A stretch of DNA of 32,617 nt from Pseudomonadota bacterium (GTDB lineage: Bacteria; Myxococcota_A; UBA9042; GCA-2863065): NCBI GenBank assembly GCA_005776725.1, contig SXOO01000039.1, positions 1 to 32,617 of the forward strand, given 5' to 3'. A program made the translations under genes and the position numbers. Shown here piece after piece: positions 1 through 6,925 of the stretch (positions within the stretch are counted from its first letter, which is position 1; each line of letters begins with the position of its first letter). A model generated the notes under the pieces. It was given only the letters and a program-made list of their open reading frames with translations. It ran no database searches and was not told the DNA's origin.

Positions 1-5
1 AAAAC

Positions 6-524
6 ATGGTCTCCGTCATGGAGAAGTCGACCAAGCTGTCCGCCGAAGAGAAGAAGAAGATGGTCGAAGAGTCCAAGAACGAAGCCAAGAAGAAGGAGTT
101 CATGGACGAGTGCAAGAAGCGGCCGGAGATGGCTAAGTGCCTCTCCGCCGCCGAGGACGACGCGGGCATCATGGGCTGCATGATGGCCGGCGCCGCTGGC
201 GAGGCTGCCAAGGAGGCCAAGGAGGCCGCCAAGGCCGCTGCCGAGGCCGCCGCCAAGGCTATCGAGGACGGAAAGAAGGCAGCTGAGGAGCCCGCCAAGG
301 CCGCCCAGGCCCACAAGATCCGCTGTGAGTCGGCCATCGACAAGATGATCGCGTGCAGCGGAGAGAAAGCGGAGCGTCTCCGGGAGACGCGCGCTGACGT
401 CATCAGGGAGTGCGAAGAGGAAGTAGCGAGGGGAGACACCAAGGACCTGAACGCAGTTACCGAGTGTATCGACAAGAGCTGCGCCGACTTCGCTCAGTGC
501 GTTAGGGACGCCACCAAGCGCTGA
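6..524 (+). CDS. Hypothetical Cys-bearing, Ala/Lys/Glu-rich helical protein (possibly 5' partial)
   Basis: I do not recognise a family. The protein is 172 residues if it starts at the first ATG; the reading frame stays open to the window edge, so the true start may lie outside. It is strongly charged and helical. Residues 1-50 are Lys/Glu-rich, residues 62-102 are an Ala/Lys/Glu heptad-like stretch, and the C-terminal 70 residues carry most of the cysteines. Cysteines sit at about 36, 45, 58, 107, 117, 136, 154, 159 and 165, and two pairs have near-equal spacing (36/45, and 107/117 which is CX9C). This suggests disulfide- or metal-linked helical hairpins, which is inference. There is no signal peptide within the visible part. 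It ends 35 bases before the stop of the convergent MerB-like gene. Codon use is GC-rich and typical of coding DNA here. Confidence 0.7.
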   Translation: MVSVMEKSTKLSAEEKKKMVEESKNEAKKKEFMDECKKRPEMAKCLSAAEDDAGIMGCMMAGAAGEAAKEAKEAAKAAAEAAAKAIEDGKKAAEEPAKAAQAHKIRCESAIDKMIACSGEKAERLRETRADVIRECEEEVARGDTKDLNAVTECIDKSCADFAQCVRDATKR

Positions 525-558
525 GCGCATGCTGGCGGGATTGCGACGGCTGCGGGCC

Positions 559-1263
559 TCACCGCACGCTCATGGCCACGTAGTAGCCCGCCAGCGGCCC
601 GGCGAGCGACGGCCCAATGAATCGCAAAGTGTCGCCACCAAGCGGTGTCCCGATGGCTCCCGGTGCCTTCGACTGCCAGGCCTCGAGCGCGGCGTCCGAG
701 GTGAAGAAGCCGCCGACGGCGAGGGCATCCGCGAGCGGAGCGACTCCGTCCCAGCCGGGGATGAAGGCGGCAGCGCCCGACGGCTGGAGGTCGAGAATGG
801 AGCCGTCGGCCTCGAAGCTGAGCTGCACGGCGCCCTGCGTCTCCGGGCATCGCGCCGTGACCGCGACGCGCCGCTGGAGCGTGCCGGCGATCGTGAGCGC
901 GTCAAGCGCCGACCGGAGGCTGAAGACCACGCCGTCAGAGCGGGCGGTGATGTGCGTGCGCCGGGACGTGATGCCCGAGACGGTGCCGTGCACGGCACCT
1001 GCCTCATCGAGCTCGACGGCTCGGACCTGCACGAGCCGGTGGACAGCCGCCACGACCTCGGCGTGCGGCCAGTGCTCGGTGAAGCGGGTCTCGAGCTGCG
1101 CGCGGTTCGGGAACCAGCCACGAGAGGTGCCAGCGTCCACGAGGTGCTCGAGGATCGCGTGCTCCAACGGGCCGAGCTCGTTGGCCACCGCGCTGAAGAA
1201 CCGATGCACGTTGAGCTCCGGGGATCCCGGGCTGACAAGGTCGCGAATTACGGGGGGGCTCAT
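559..1263 (-). CDS. MerB-like (alkylmercury lyase fold) protein without catalytic cysteines
   Basis: The 234-residue protein resembles organomercurial lyase MerB over its C-terminal half. A SALDAL segment lines up with the MerB ALDTL region. It is followed by ARCPETQGAV (MerB SSHCAATGAPV), then ILDLQPSG and the FFTSDAALEAWQ segment (MerB FFASVPTAEDW). The N-terminal part fits the winged-helix domain of that family. In MerB two cysteines (Cys96 and Cys159) and Asp99 cleave the carbon-mercury bond. Here the first cysteine is Ser, the second is absent from the segment before GGFF, and the Asp is kept. Mercury lyase activity is therefore unlikely. No merA, merR or merT lies nearby. The start chosen is the ATG at 1263, where MerB-like homology becomes plausible; upstream in-frame codons are Arg-rich and look non-coding. 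The gene is divergent from the CAP protein gene. Confidence 0.75.
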   Translation of the reverse strand: MSPPVIRDLVSPGSPELNVHRFFSAVANELGPLEHAILEHLVDAGTSRGWFPNRAQLETRFTEHWPHAEVVAAVHRLVQVRAVELDEAGAVHGTVSGITSRRTHITARSDGVVFSLRSALDALTIAGTLQRRVAVTARCPETQGAVQLSFEADGSILDLQPSGAAAFIPGWDGVAPLADALAVGGFFTSDAALEAWQSKAPGAIGTPLGGDTLRFIGPSLAGPLAGYYVAMSVR

Positions 1264-1363
1264 CGCGGCGCAGTGTACCCGGACCCGCGTCCTCCGCCAT
1301 TCCCTGGGCAACCGGAGGCGTTCAGCGCTTGCGGCTGAGACCCGCAAGCGGAATCCTGGGCGC

Positions 1364-3076
1364 GTGCGCGGGCTGCTCCTCCTCATCGTGGTCGCCGGTG
1401 TCGTCGCGATCTGGATGGCGACTCGGCCAGCCCCGCTCCTTCGGGCGGCGGCCCCCGCCGGCCCTCAGGGCCAGCCGGGCGAGGCACCGCAGCCCGCAGA
1501 GACGCCCGCCAAGCGCACCCCCCGTGAGGAGACACCCCGCGCCCGCCCGGGCGCGCCCCTCCGCGTGGAGCTGATCGAGCCGCGGGCCACGCGGTACGCG
1601 GATCCTGCCGCCACCGAGGCCGACGCGGTTTACGCGGAGCTCGTCCAATCCCTCGGCCGTACGGACGTGACCTACGACCCGCGACTCGGGCAGGCCGCCC
1701 GAGAGCTGGCCTACCAGCAGTCCGTGCTGGGCAACATGGTGCCCGCGGACGCGCTCGACTTCCTCCTCGAGGCCGCAGGCGCCGTCGACAAGTCGGTGCT
1801 ACAGGCGCTAGCCCGCACCTCGGCGGACGACGCGACGGACCCGATGGCGCCCGTTCGAAAGCGGATCCTCGAGCTCGTCGGCCCGCCCTCGAGCGCGCCG
1901 CGCCGGGTGGGCGTCGGAGAGGCCCTCGAGCCCGGCGCGCGACTCGGGCGCACGATCGCGGTCCTGGTCTCTGAGCGCTCCTTGCTCATCCAGCCGGTGC
2001 CGGTCAAGGCGCAGGGGGGGACGAAGTGGGTGCTCACCGGCGCGCTTCCGCCGGCGACTCGGGATCCTCACGGGCTCATCCTCGGTCCGGACGGCGAGTT
2101 CGTGGAGATCCCGGCTCGGAGTGGCGATGGCGGCCGGTTCACCCTCGAGGTGCCCGTGCCTCGAAGCCCGGGTCGTCTGGTGGTGAGCCTGCTCGCCACG
2201 GGGCCCCACGGTCCCGGTCCGCTCCTACAGGTCCCCGTCTACGTGGATGTTCCCCCTCCTGAGCTGCTGGAGACCGCCATCCCCCCGGACGAGACGCTGC
2301 GCGACGCGAGCGAAGCCGAGCTCGCGGCGTTCGCCCTCCTGAACACGGACAGGGCTCGTTTCGGGCTGCCCCCGCTCCTCCGCGATCTCGCGCTCGACCG
2401 CATCGCCAGGGCGCACAGCCTCGACATGCGCGACAATCGATGGTTCGGGCACTGGTCCGACGAGTCTGGGAGCCCCGGTGATCGCCTCGAGGCGGCGGGC
2501 TACCGGGCCAGCGGCCACGCGGAGAACGTGGCCTCGGCGCGGACCATCCGCGGCGCCCAAGAGGGGCTCCTGGAGAGCCTCGGCCACCGCCGCAATATCC
2601 TCACGACCACGCTCACCCATGTGGGTATCGGGGTCGTCGGCCGGCAGGAGGGTACCAAGGTGCAGTGGCTGCTCACCCAGCTCTTCGCCGCTCCGGCCGA
2701 GCGCGTCTCCAGAGCCACCGCGGAGGCCGGGGTTATCGCCCGCCTGAACGAGCGGCGTCGCGCTCTGGGCCTCGAGCCGCTCACGCGCGTCGAGGCGCTG
2801 GACCAGCTGGCGGAGGGCGCGGCGTTGACGGCGGCTCAGGGTGGCACCGACGTGATGGCGGCAGAGCTCATCGACGCGGCGCGGGCGGCGGGAGAGACGC
2901 GAGGCGGAGCCTACGGCGCCACCCAGGTCGTGGCGGGACCGGGAGACATCTCGCTCCCGGAGGCCGTGGGCCACGCGAGCTTCCAACGATTCGGTCTTGC
3001 CGTCGTACAGCTCCCCGATCATCCGGCCGGGATCGTCGGTGTGGGCCTCCTCCTGACGGGTCCGCGCTCCCCCTAA
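1364..3076 (+). CDS. Membrane-anchored CAP/SCP-domain protein
   Basis: The protein has 570 residues from a GTG start. An N-terminal hydrophobic segment (residues 3-18, LLLLIVVAGVV core) acts as signal anchor, followed by a Pro/Ala/Arg-rich linker to about residue 65. Residues 70-300 have no recognisable domain and include beta-rich stretches. Residues 318-425 are a CAP (SCP/PR1) domain: LNTDRARFGLPPL at the start, FGHWSDESGSP, GHAENVA, and ESLGHRRNIL with THVGIGVV at the end. His363, His385 and His408 fit the conserved CAP cavity. Residues 455-570 start with a second, degraded CAP-like opening (IARLNERRRALGLEPL). CAP proteins are usually secreted and of varied or unknown role. The GTG was chosen because only it keeps the hydrophobic anchor. 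Codons further upstream overlap the divergent gene. Confidence 0.85.
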   Translation: MRGLLLLIVVAGVVAIWMATRPAPLLRAAAPAGPQGQPGEAPQPAETPAKRTPREETPRARPGAPLRVELIEPRATRYADPAATEADAVYAELVQSLGRTDVTYDPRLGQAARELAYQQSVLGNMVPADALDFLLEAAGAVDKSVLQALARTSADDATDPMAPVRKRILELVGPPSSAPRRVGVGEALEPGARLGRTIAVLVSERSLLIQPVPVKAQGGTKWVLTGALPPATRDPHGLILGPDGEFVEIPARSGDGGRFTLEVPVPRSPGRLVVSLLATGPHGPGPLLQVPVYVDVPPPELLETAIPPDETLRDASEAELAAFALLNTDRARFGLPPLLRDLALDRIARAHSLDMRDNRWFGHWSDESGSPGDRLEAAGYRASGHAENVASARTIRGAQEGLLESLGHRRNILTTTLTHVGIGVVGRQEGTKVQWLLTQLFAAPAERVSRATAEAGVIARLNERRRALGLEPLTRVEALDQLAEGAALTAAQGGTDVMAAELIDAARAAGETRGGAYGATQVVAGPGDISLPEAVGHASFQRFGLAVVQLPDHPAGIVGVGLLLTGPRSP

Positions 3077-3084
3077 AGTTCACC

Positions 3085-3113
3085 TTGACGCGCTGAGGCG
3101 GTTTGGCTTTACT
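3085..3113 (+). promoter_or_regulatory. Sigma70-like promoter of rpsD-rplC
   Basis: The -35 element TTGACG (3085-3090) is followed by a 17-base spacer and the -10 element TTTACT (3108-3113). It lies just after the CAP gene stop. The predicted transcript starts near 3120, leaving an untranslated leader of about 125 bases before rpsD. Hexamer matches and spacing are seen; activity is inferred. Confidence 0.55.
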
Positions 3114-3243
3114 CCGCGGTCCCCAAAGGGTCCGTGCGCCCAATGGGTCAGGGGAGGTGTGTGCCGCCCCGAGTGGCATGTCCGCCAAAAGCGGGCTGCG
3201 TCGCACGGCAAGTGAGCGCCCAGAGCGCACCGAGGTAATCTCA

Positions 3244-3858
3244 ATGGCCCGTTATCGAGGACCCCGCGTCAAGTGCCTTCGTGCACTCGGGGTCGACCTT
3301 CCCGGACTCACCCGCAAGAGCCACGAGCGCCGCCCGCACCCGCCCGGCGAGCATGGCCAGAACATGCGCCGGAAGAACTCCGAGTACTCCATCCGACTCA
3401 AGGAGAAGAAGAAGCTGGCGCTGCACTACGGCCTCGGCGAGCGCCAGATGCGCCGCTACGTCGTGGACGCACGTCGCAGCCACGGCAACATGGGCGAGAA
3501 GCTGATCGAGCTCCTCGAGCGCCGCCTCGACAACGTCGTGTTCCGTTCGGGGTTCGCGCCCACGATGCCTGCGGCGCGTCAGATGGTCACGCACGGCCAC
3601 TTCACGGTCGACGGGAAGAAGGTCCACACTCCCTCGTTCCGCGTCCGCGTCGGCAACGTCGTGGAGCCCAAGGCCAAGAGCAAGGAGCTCGCGTCGCTGC
3701 TCGAGTGCTTCGAGCCCTCGTGGTCGATGCGTCCACCGTGGCTCGAGGTCGATCAGGATCACAAGAAGGTCACGGTCAAAGACGTCCCCACCGTCGGCAC
3801 CGTCCCGTTCACCTTCGAGCCGCAACTCGTCGTCGAGTTCTACTCGCGCGTCGGCTGA
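3244..3858 (+). CDS. rpsD: 30S ribosomal protein S4
   Basis: The 204-residue product has the normal length for S4, a primary 16S rRNA binder that nucleates assembly of the 30S body. The N-terminus (MARYRGPRVKCLRALGVDLPG) is typical, followed by PPGEHGQ and RRKNSEYSIRLKEKKK. The S4 RNA-binding domain covers roughly residues 95-160 (LLERRLDNVVFRSGFAPT to GKKVHTPSFRVRVGN). It has a single N-terminal cysteine, so it is the zinc-free type. The ATG at 3244 has a GAGG ribosome-binding sequence a few bases upstream. The next gene, rplC, begins 13 bases after its stop, so the two are co-transcribed. In most bacteria rpsD lies beside rpoA; here rpoA is at the far end of the window on the other strand. 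Confidence 0.97.
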   Translation: MARYRGPRVKCLRALGVDLPGLTRKSHERRPHPPGEHGQNMRRKNSEYSIRLKEKKKLALHYGLGERQMRRYVVDARRSHGNMGEKLIELLERRLDNVVFRSGFAPTMPAARQMVTHGHFTVDGKKVHTPSFRVRVGNVVEPKAKSKELASLLECFEPSWSMRPPWLEVDQDHKKVTVKDVPTVGTVPFTFEPQLVVEFYSRVG

Positions 3859-3871
3859 TTAGGAGCACGTC

Positions 3872-4624
3872 ATGTCGCAAGCCATCTTTGGAAAGAAGCT
3901 GGGGATGACCCAGCGGTTCGGCCCGAACGACGAGTGCGTTCCGGTCACCGTCATCCAGTGCGAGCCCTGCACCGTCGTGCGCGTGAAGTCGAAGGACGGC
4001 AAGGACGGCTACGACGCCGTCCAGGTCGCACTGAAGCCCAGCAAGCCGAAGCACGTCCGGAAGCCGATCACCGGCGAGCTCGTGAAGCGTGGTCTCCCGC
4101 TCCACCGCACGCTCAAGGAGTTCCGCATCCCCGCCGCTGACGCAGCGAAGTACACGCCGGGTCAGCCGATCTCGGTCGACGCGTTCCGCGCCGGGTACTA
4201 CGTCGACGCCGTCGGCATCTCGAAGGGCCGCGGCTTCGCGGGCGTCGTCAAGCGCCACGGGTTCCACGGTCACGATGCCGGCCACGGCGCACACGAGTAC
4301 TACCGCCACCCGGGTACGGGCGGCGTGGGCTCGATCTTCCCTGGCCGAGTTCCGCTCGGCATGGGACGTCCGGGCCACTACGGCACCGATCGCGTCACCA
4401 CCCAGAATCTGATGATCGTGGAAGTCGACTCGGAGAAGGGGCTCATCTTCGTTCGCGGCGCCGTGGCGGGTCCCACCGGCGGCACCGTCTTCCTCACCGA
4501 GGCGAAGAAGATGCACGACAAGATCGTTGACGTCCGGCTCGAGGCGGCCCGCAAGGAAGCCGCCAAGCTGGCCGACAAGAAGCTCAACCCCCTCAAGGCC
4601 GCGAAGCGCGCCGCCGGCAAGTAG
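3872..4624 (+). CDS. rplC: 50S ribosomal protein L3
   Basis: This 250-residue L3 is somewhat longer than the about 210 of E. coli. L3 binds 23S rRNA near the start of 50S assembly and its central loop reaches the peptidyl transferase centre. Family signatures seen are IFGKKLGMTQRF at the N-terminus, VDAVGISKGRGFAGVVKRHGF in the middle, and TDRVTTQNLMIVEVDSEKGL plus VRGAVAGPTGG near the end. The extra length is a Lys/Ala-rich basic tail. The loop between YYRHPG and GHYG differs from the common form and lacks the glutamine that PrmB methylates in E. coli (NQTPGKV there, SIFPGRV here). A GGAG sequence precedes the ATG. Gene order rpsD-rplC is unusual, because rplC normally lies in the S10 operon. 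Confidence 0.96.
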   Translation: MSQAIFGKKLGMTQRFGPNDECVPVTVIQCEPCTVVRVKSKDGKDGYDAVQVALKPSKPKHVRKPITGELVKRGLPLHRTLKEFRIPAADAAKYTPGQPISVDAFRAGYYVDAVGISKGRGFAGVVKRHGFHGHDAGHGAHEYYRHPGTGGVGSIFPGRVPLGMGRPGHYGTDRVTTQNLMIVEVDSEKGLIFVRGAVAGPTGGTVFLTEAKKMHDKIVDVRLEAARKEAAKLADKKLNPLKAAKRAAGK

Positions 4625-4628
4625 CCGG

Positions 4629-4782
4629 CCCCTGCGTCGGGAGCGCCTCGCTGCGCTCCCGGCGCCGCTTCAGCTCAGGCCCCCTGCGTCGGGAGCGCCT
4701 CGCTGCGCTCCCGGCGCACCTTCACCTCACGCCCCTCCGTCGGGAGCGCCTCGCAGCGCTCCTGGCGCACCTTCAGCTCTCG
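4629..4782. repeat. Three tandem 51-52 base repeats, each with a hairpin
   Basis: Units start at 4629, 4681 and 4732. Each contains an 8-base inverted repeat GGGAGCGC/GCGCTCCC around a 6-base loop (4639-4660, 4691-4712, 4742-4763; the last has one wobble pair). Units 1 and 2 share an almost identical first 38 bases, and unit 3 has a few changes. The array lies between the convergent 3' ends of rplC and the lipoprotein gene that ends at 4836. No T-run follows, so a role as a bidirectional terminator or RNA 3'-end stabiliser is inference. Confidence 0.85.
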
Positions 4783-4835
4783 ATCTTCATACCGAGGCAG
4801 CGCGGACTCATTGGGCCCGCGACCCGAACCGTCGT

Positions 4836-6182
4836 TTAGAACGGGTCTCGAAGCTGCGCTGCGGGCACAACGGTGGCGGCGCTCCACCGAGCGTTCATCA
4901 GCTGCGGCGTGAAGACCTGGCCCGGCGCGGGATCGCGGACGTCCGCCTTCTCCGTGCTGTAGGGGACATGCACGGTGAGCTGCACGCTGTCTTTCGTGAC
5001 CACGATGGGGTCGAGCAGGATCGGTCGGCCACCGACGTTGCCGCGCGGCGGCTTTATGGACTTCAGAAAGTCGACCACTGCGGGGAGCTTGCCTCCCGCG
5101 GAGACGTTGAAGCTGACCACGCCGAGGAACCCGTCTTCGCGAGTGGCGCCGTCGCGGACGACTTCGACGTTGGAGAGCGCCGCCCCAGTGGCCTTGGCCT
5201 TGAGCTGCTCCTCGAATCCCGCGAGGGCCTTGTCCACCGCGATCGCTCCCCCAGCGCCCTTCAGGGTCTCCGACGCATTGGCGGTCCCGACAGAAGCGCC
5301 CGAGGCCACAGCGTCCGCGAGGCGAATAAGCGGCGTGCCCAGCACGAACGAGAAGGGCACGAGCCCGTCGGCCCGGGACGCCGCTGGCGCCTCTCGGATC
5401 TCGGTGATCACCGGATTCGCCCCGTCGAGGCGCTGCTTGAGCGCGACCACGAGCTCGGCCGTGGGCGCGCCACCATCGATGCGTAGCGTCCCGTCACGCA
5501 GCTCGATCCGGTCGAGTCGGACGCGCTCGAGGCCGGCCACGCCACCCCAGGCCAGCGCACGAAGCGCGTCGTCGGCCTGAGGGTTCCCGCCAACGGTGAG
5601 CGCCAACGAGAGCGCGAGGGCAGCCTCGTACGGCACGCCATAGCCGCGGTTCAGCCCCGACAACACAGAGCGACGCCAGAGCTCCAGATCCGGTGAAGCT
5701 GCGGCCACGGGGGCGGCACCGGCTGCAGGCGCGGTGGGCTGCTGAGGCGCCGGCGACTCCGGCGCGGCGGAGGGGGCGGATGGGGCGGATGGGGCGGCCA
5801 GCTCCGTGACCAGCGGGAGCCGGAAGCTGCGACCGTCGGCGCCCGACGCTTGAACCGCGTCGCCCAGGATGTTGTTGACCCGGCCATCCGAGCCCAGCGG
5901 TTCGCCCTCGCCGACCACCGCCGTGTACGCCGGACCAACGACGACGGCCTTGCGGGCCCCGCCCTGAGTGACGAGGGCCACCAGCTGCAGAGACGCGGAC
6001 GGCGGCGCAGCGGCCGCGACCGGCTCTTTGCACGGCTCGGTGATTGTCTCCTTCACGATATCGACGCGTCGCTGCGGACACCCGGTCACGAACAGCGTCG
6101 CAGCGGCGAGCGTCCCTGGCAGGAGCTTTCCGGGAGTGGTCAAACGGAGGAGTGAGCGTCGGGTGCGGAACTTCGCTTCCAA
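4836..6182 (-). CDS. Putative lipoprotein with weak pilus-assembly (PilP/PilO-like) features
   Basis: The product has 448 residues from a TTG start. A basic N-region, a hydrophobic stretch and a LFVTGC lipobox indicate an Lgt-modified lipoprotein with Cys near residue 35. Residues about 55-120 contain ARKAVVVGPAYTAVVGEGEPLG, which recalls the PilP/GspC-type beta fold. A Pro/Ala/Ser linker follows, then a mixed alpha/beta region. The last about 110 residues (VDFLKSIKPPRGN, PIVVTKDSVQLTVHVPY) recall PilO-type inner membrane proteins. None of this is strong enough for a firm name. The TTG at 6182 was chosen because GGAGG lies 9 bases upstream; a second TTG at 6143 overlaps the lgt stop but lacks such a site. 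It overlaps the 3' end of lgt by 43 bases, so it is the last gene of a four-gene operon. Confidence 0.75.
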   Translation of the reverse strand: MEAKFRTRRSLLRLTTPGKLLPGTLAAATLFVTGCPQRRVDIVKETITEPCKEPVAAAAPPSASLQLVALVTQGGARKAVVVGPAYTAVVGEGEPLGSDGRVNNILGDAVQASGADGRSFRLPLVTELAAPSAPSAPSAAPESPAPQQPTAPAAGAAPVAAASPDLELWRRSVLSGLNRGYGVPYEAALALSLALTVGGNPQADDALRALAWGGVAGLERVRLDRIELRDGTLRIDGGAPTAELVVALKQRLDGANPVITEIREAPAASRADGLVPFSFVLGTPLIRLADAVASGASVGTANASETLKGAGGAIAVDKALAGFEEQLKAKATGAALSNVEVVRDGATREDGFLGVVSFNVSAGGKLPAVVDFLKSIKPPRGNVGGRPILLDPIVVTKDSVQLTVHVPYSTEKADVRDPAPGQVFTPQLMNARWSAATVVPAAQLRDPF

Positions 6183-6925
6183 AGGATCAGGCCTCCGAGG
6201 AGCGCGAGAATGATGGACCCATACTGGGCAGGGGTCAATCCCCAGTACCGCGTGTCGGCGTGCTCGATGTCCACCGCCCGGAGGTAGTCCAGGAAGAACC
6301 GAGGGATCGCATACAACACGCACATCCACCCGAGATAGAACCCCGCGAACCGCTGCCGACGGTCGGTCCAGAGGAAGACCAGCGTCATGAACAGCGTGAG
6401 GATGCCGTCGTAGAGACCGAGGTCGTGCCGGGGTTGGATCACCGGCTCCCCGTCAATGCGGACGGCCATCATGACCGCGAGGGGAAAGTCGGAGAGCGAG
6501 CCCGGGTGGTCGTGAATGATGAAGCACCCGATGCGGCCAATGCTCCACGCGGGGATGAACGCGAAAGAGGCGACATCCGCATAACGCCAGAAGTCGAAGC
6601 GCTTCTTGACCAGGTAGGTGACGCCGCACACGGCGGCGCCGAAGAACCCACCGTAGGAGCTCATCCCCCCCTTCCACATGGCGGGGATCTCGGCCCAGTT
6701 ATCCCGGTAGTCGGCCCAGTGGTAGACGAACACGTGAAAGAGCCGCGCACCCACGAAGCCGCCCGCGAGGATCCACGCGGTGAGGTTGCCCAGGACCTCG
6801 TTCGAGAGCCCGAGACGCCGAGTGCGGCGCTGCCCGATCAAGATGCCGACCACGACGCCGAGCGCGACGAAGAAGCCCCAGGGCTCTATCGGCCCGAGGC
6901 GGGTGGCCTGCCAATACGGAAGCAC
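6140..6925 (-). CDS. lgt: Prolipoprotein diacylglyceryl transferase
   Basis: Lgt moves a diacylglyceryl group from phosphatidylglycerol to the lipobox cysteine of prolipoproteins in the inner membrane. The product is about 261 residues with several membrane helices, close to the usual length. Signatures seen are GGMSSYGGFFGA, GRIGCFIIHDHPG (the Lgt GRxGN region), and RFFLDYLRAVD near the end, which keeps the important arginine. Two positions differ from E. coli: the His of the HGG motif is Tyr, and GNFIN is GCFII. The start is uncertain. GTG at 6925 was chosen, but a strong AGGAGGT (6945-6939) sits only 4 bases before an in-frame ATT at 6934 and 13 before the GTG. The gene overlaps its upstream neighbour by 40 bases. 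At least two genes in the same operon encode its likely substrates. Confidence 0.9.
   Translation of the reverse strand: MLPYWQATRLGPIEPWGFFVALGVVVGILIGQRRTRRLGLSNEVLGNLTAWILAGGFVGARLFHVFVYHWADYRDNWAEIPAMWKGGMSSYGGFFGAAVCGVTYLVKKRFDFWRYADVASFAFIPAWSIGRIGCFIIHDHPGSLSDFPLAVMMAVRIDGEPVIQPRHDLGLYDGILTLFMTLVFLWTDRRQRFAGFYLGWMCVLYAIPRFFLDYLRAVDIEHADTRYWGLTPAQYGSIILALLGGLILWKRSSAPDAHSSV

Noticed and set aside
559..1263. Functional mercury-resistance gene
   Set aside because: Catalytic cysteines are absent and no other mer gene is present.
1272..1277. TACACT as a -10 element for the MerB-like gene
   Set aside because: No -35 element at a suitable distance; too weak to list as a promoter.
617..1363. 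N-terminal extension of the CAP protein upstream of GTG 1364
   Set aside because: It overlaps the MerB-like gene on the other strand and would bury the signal anchor in the middle of the protein.
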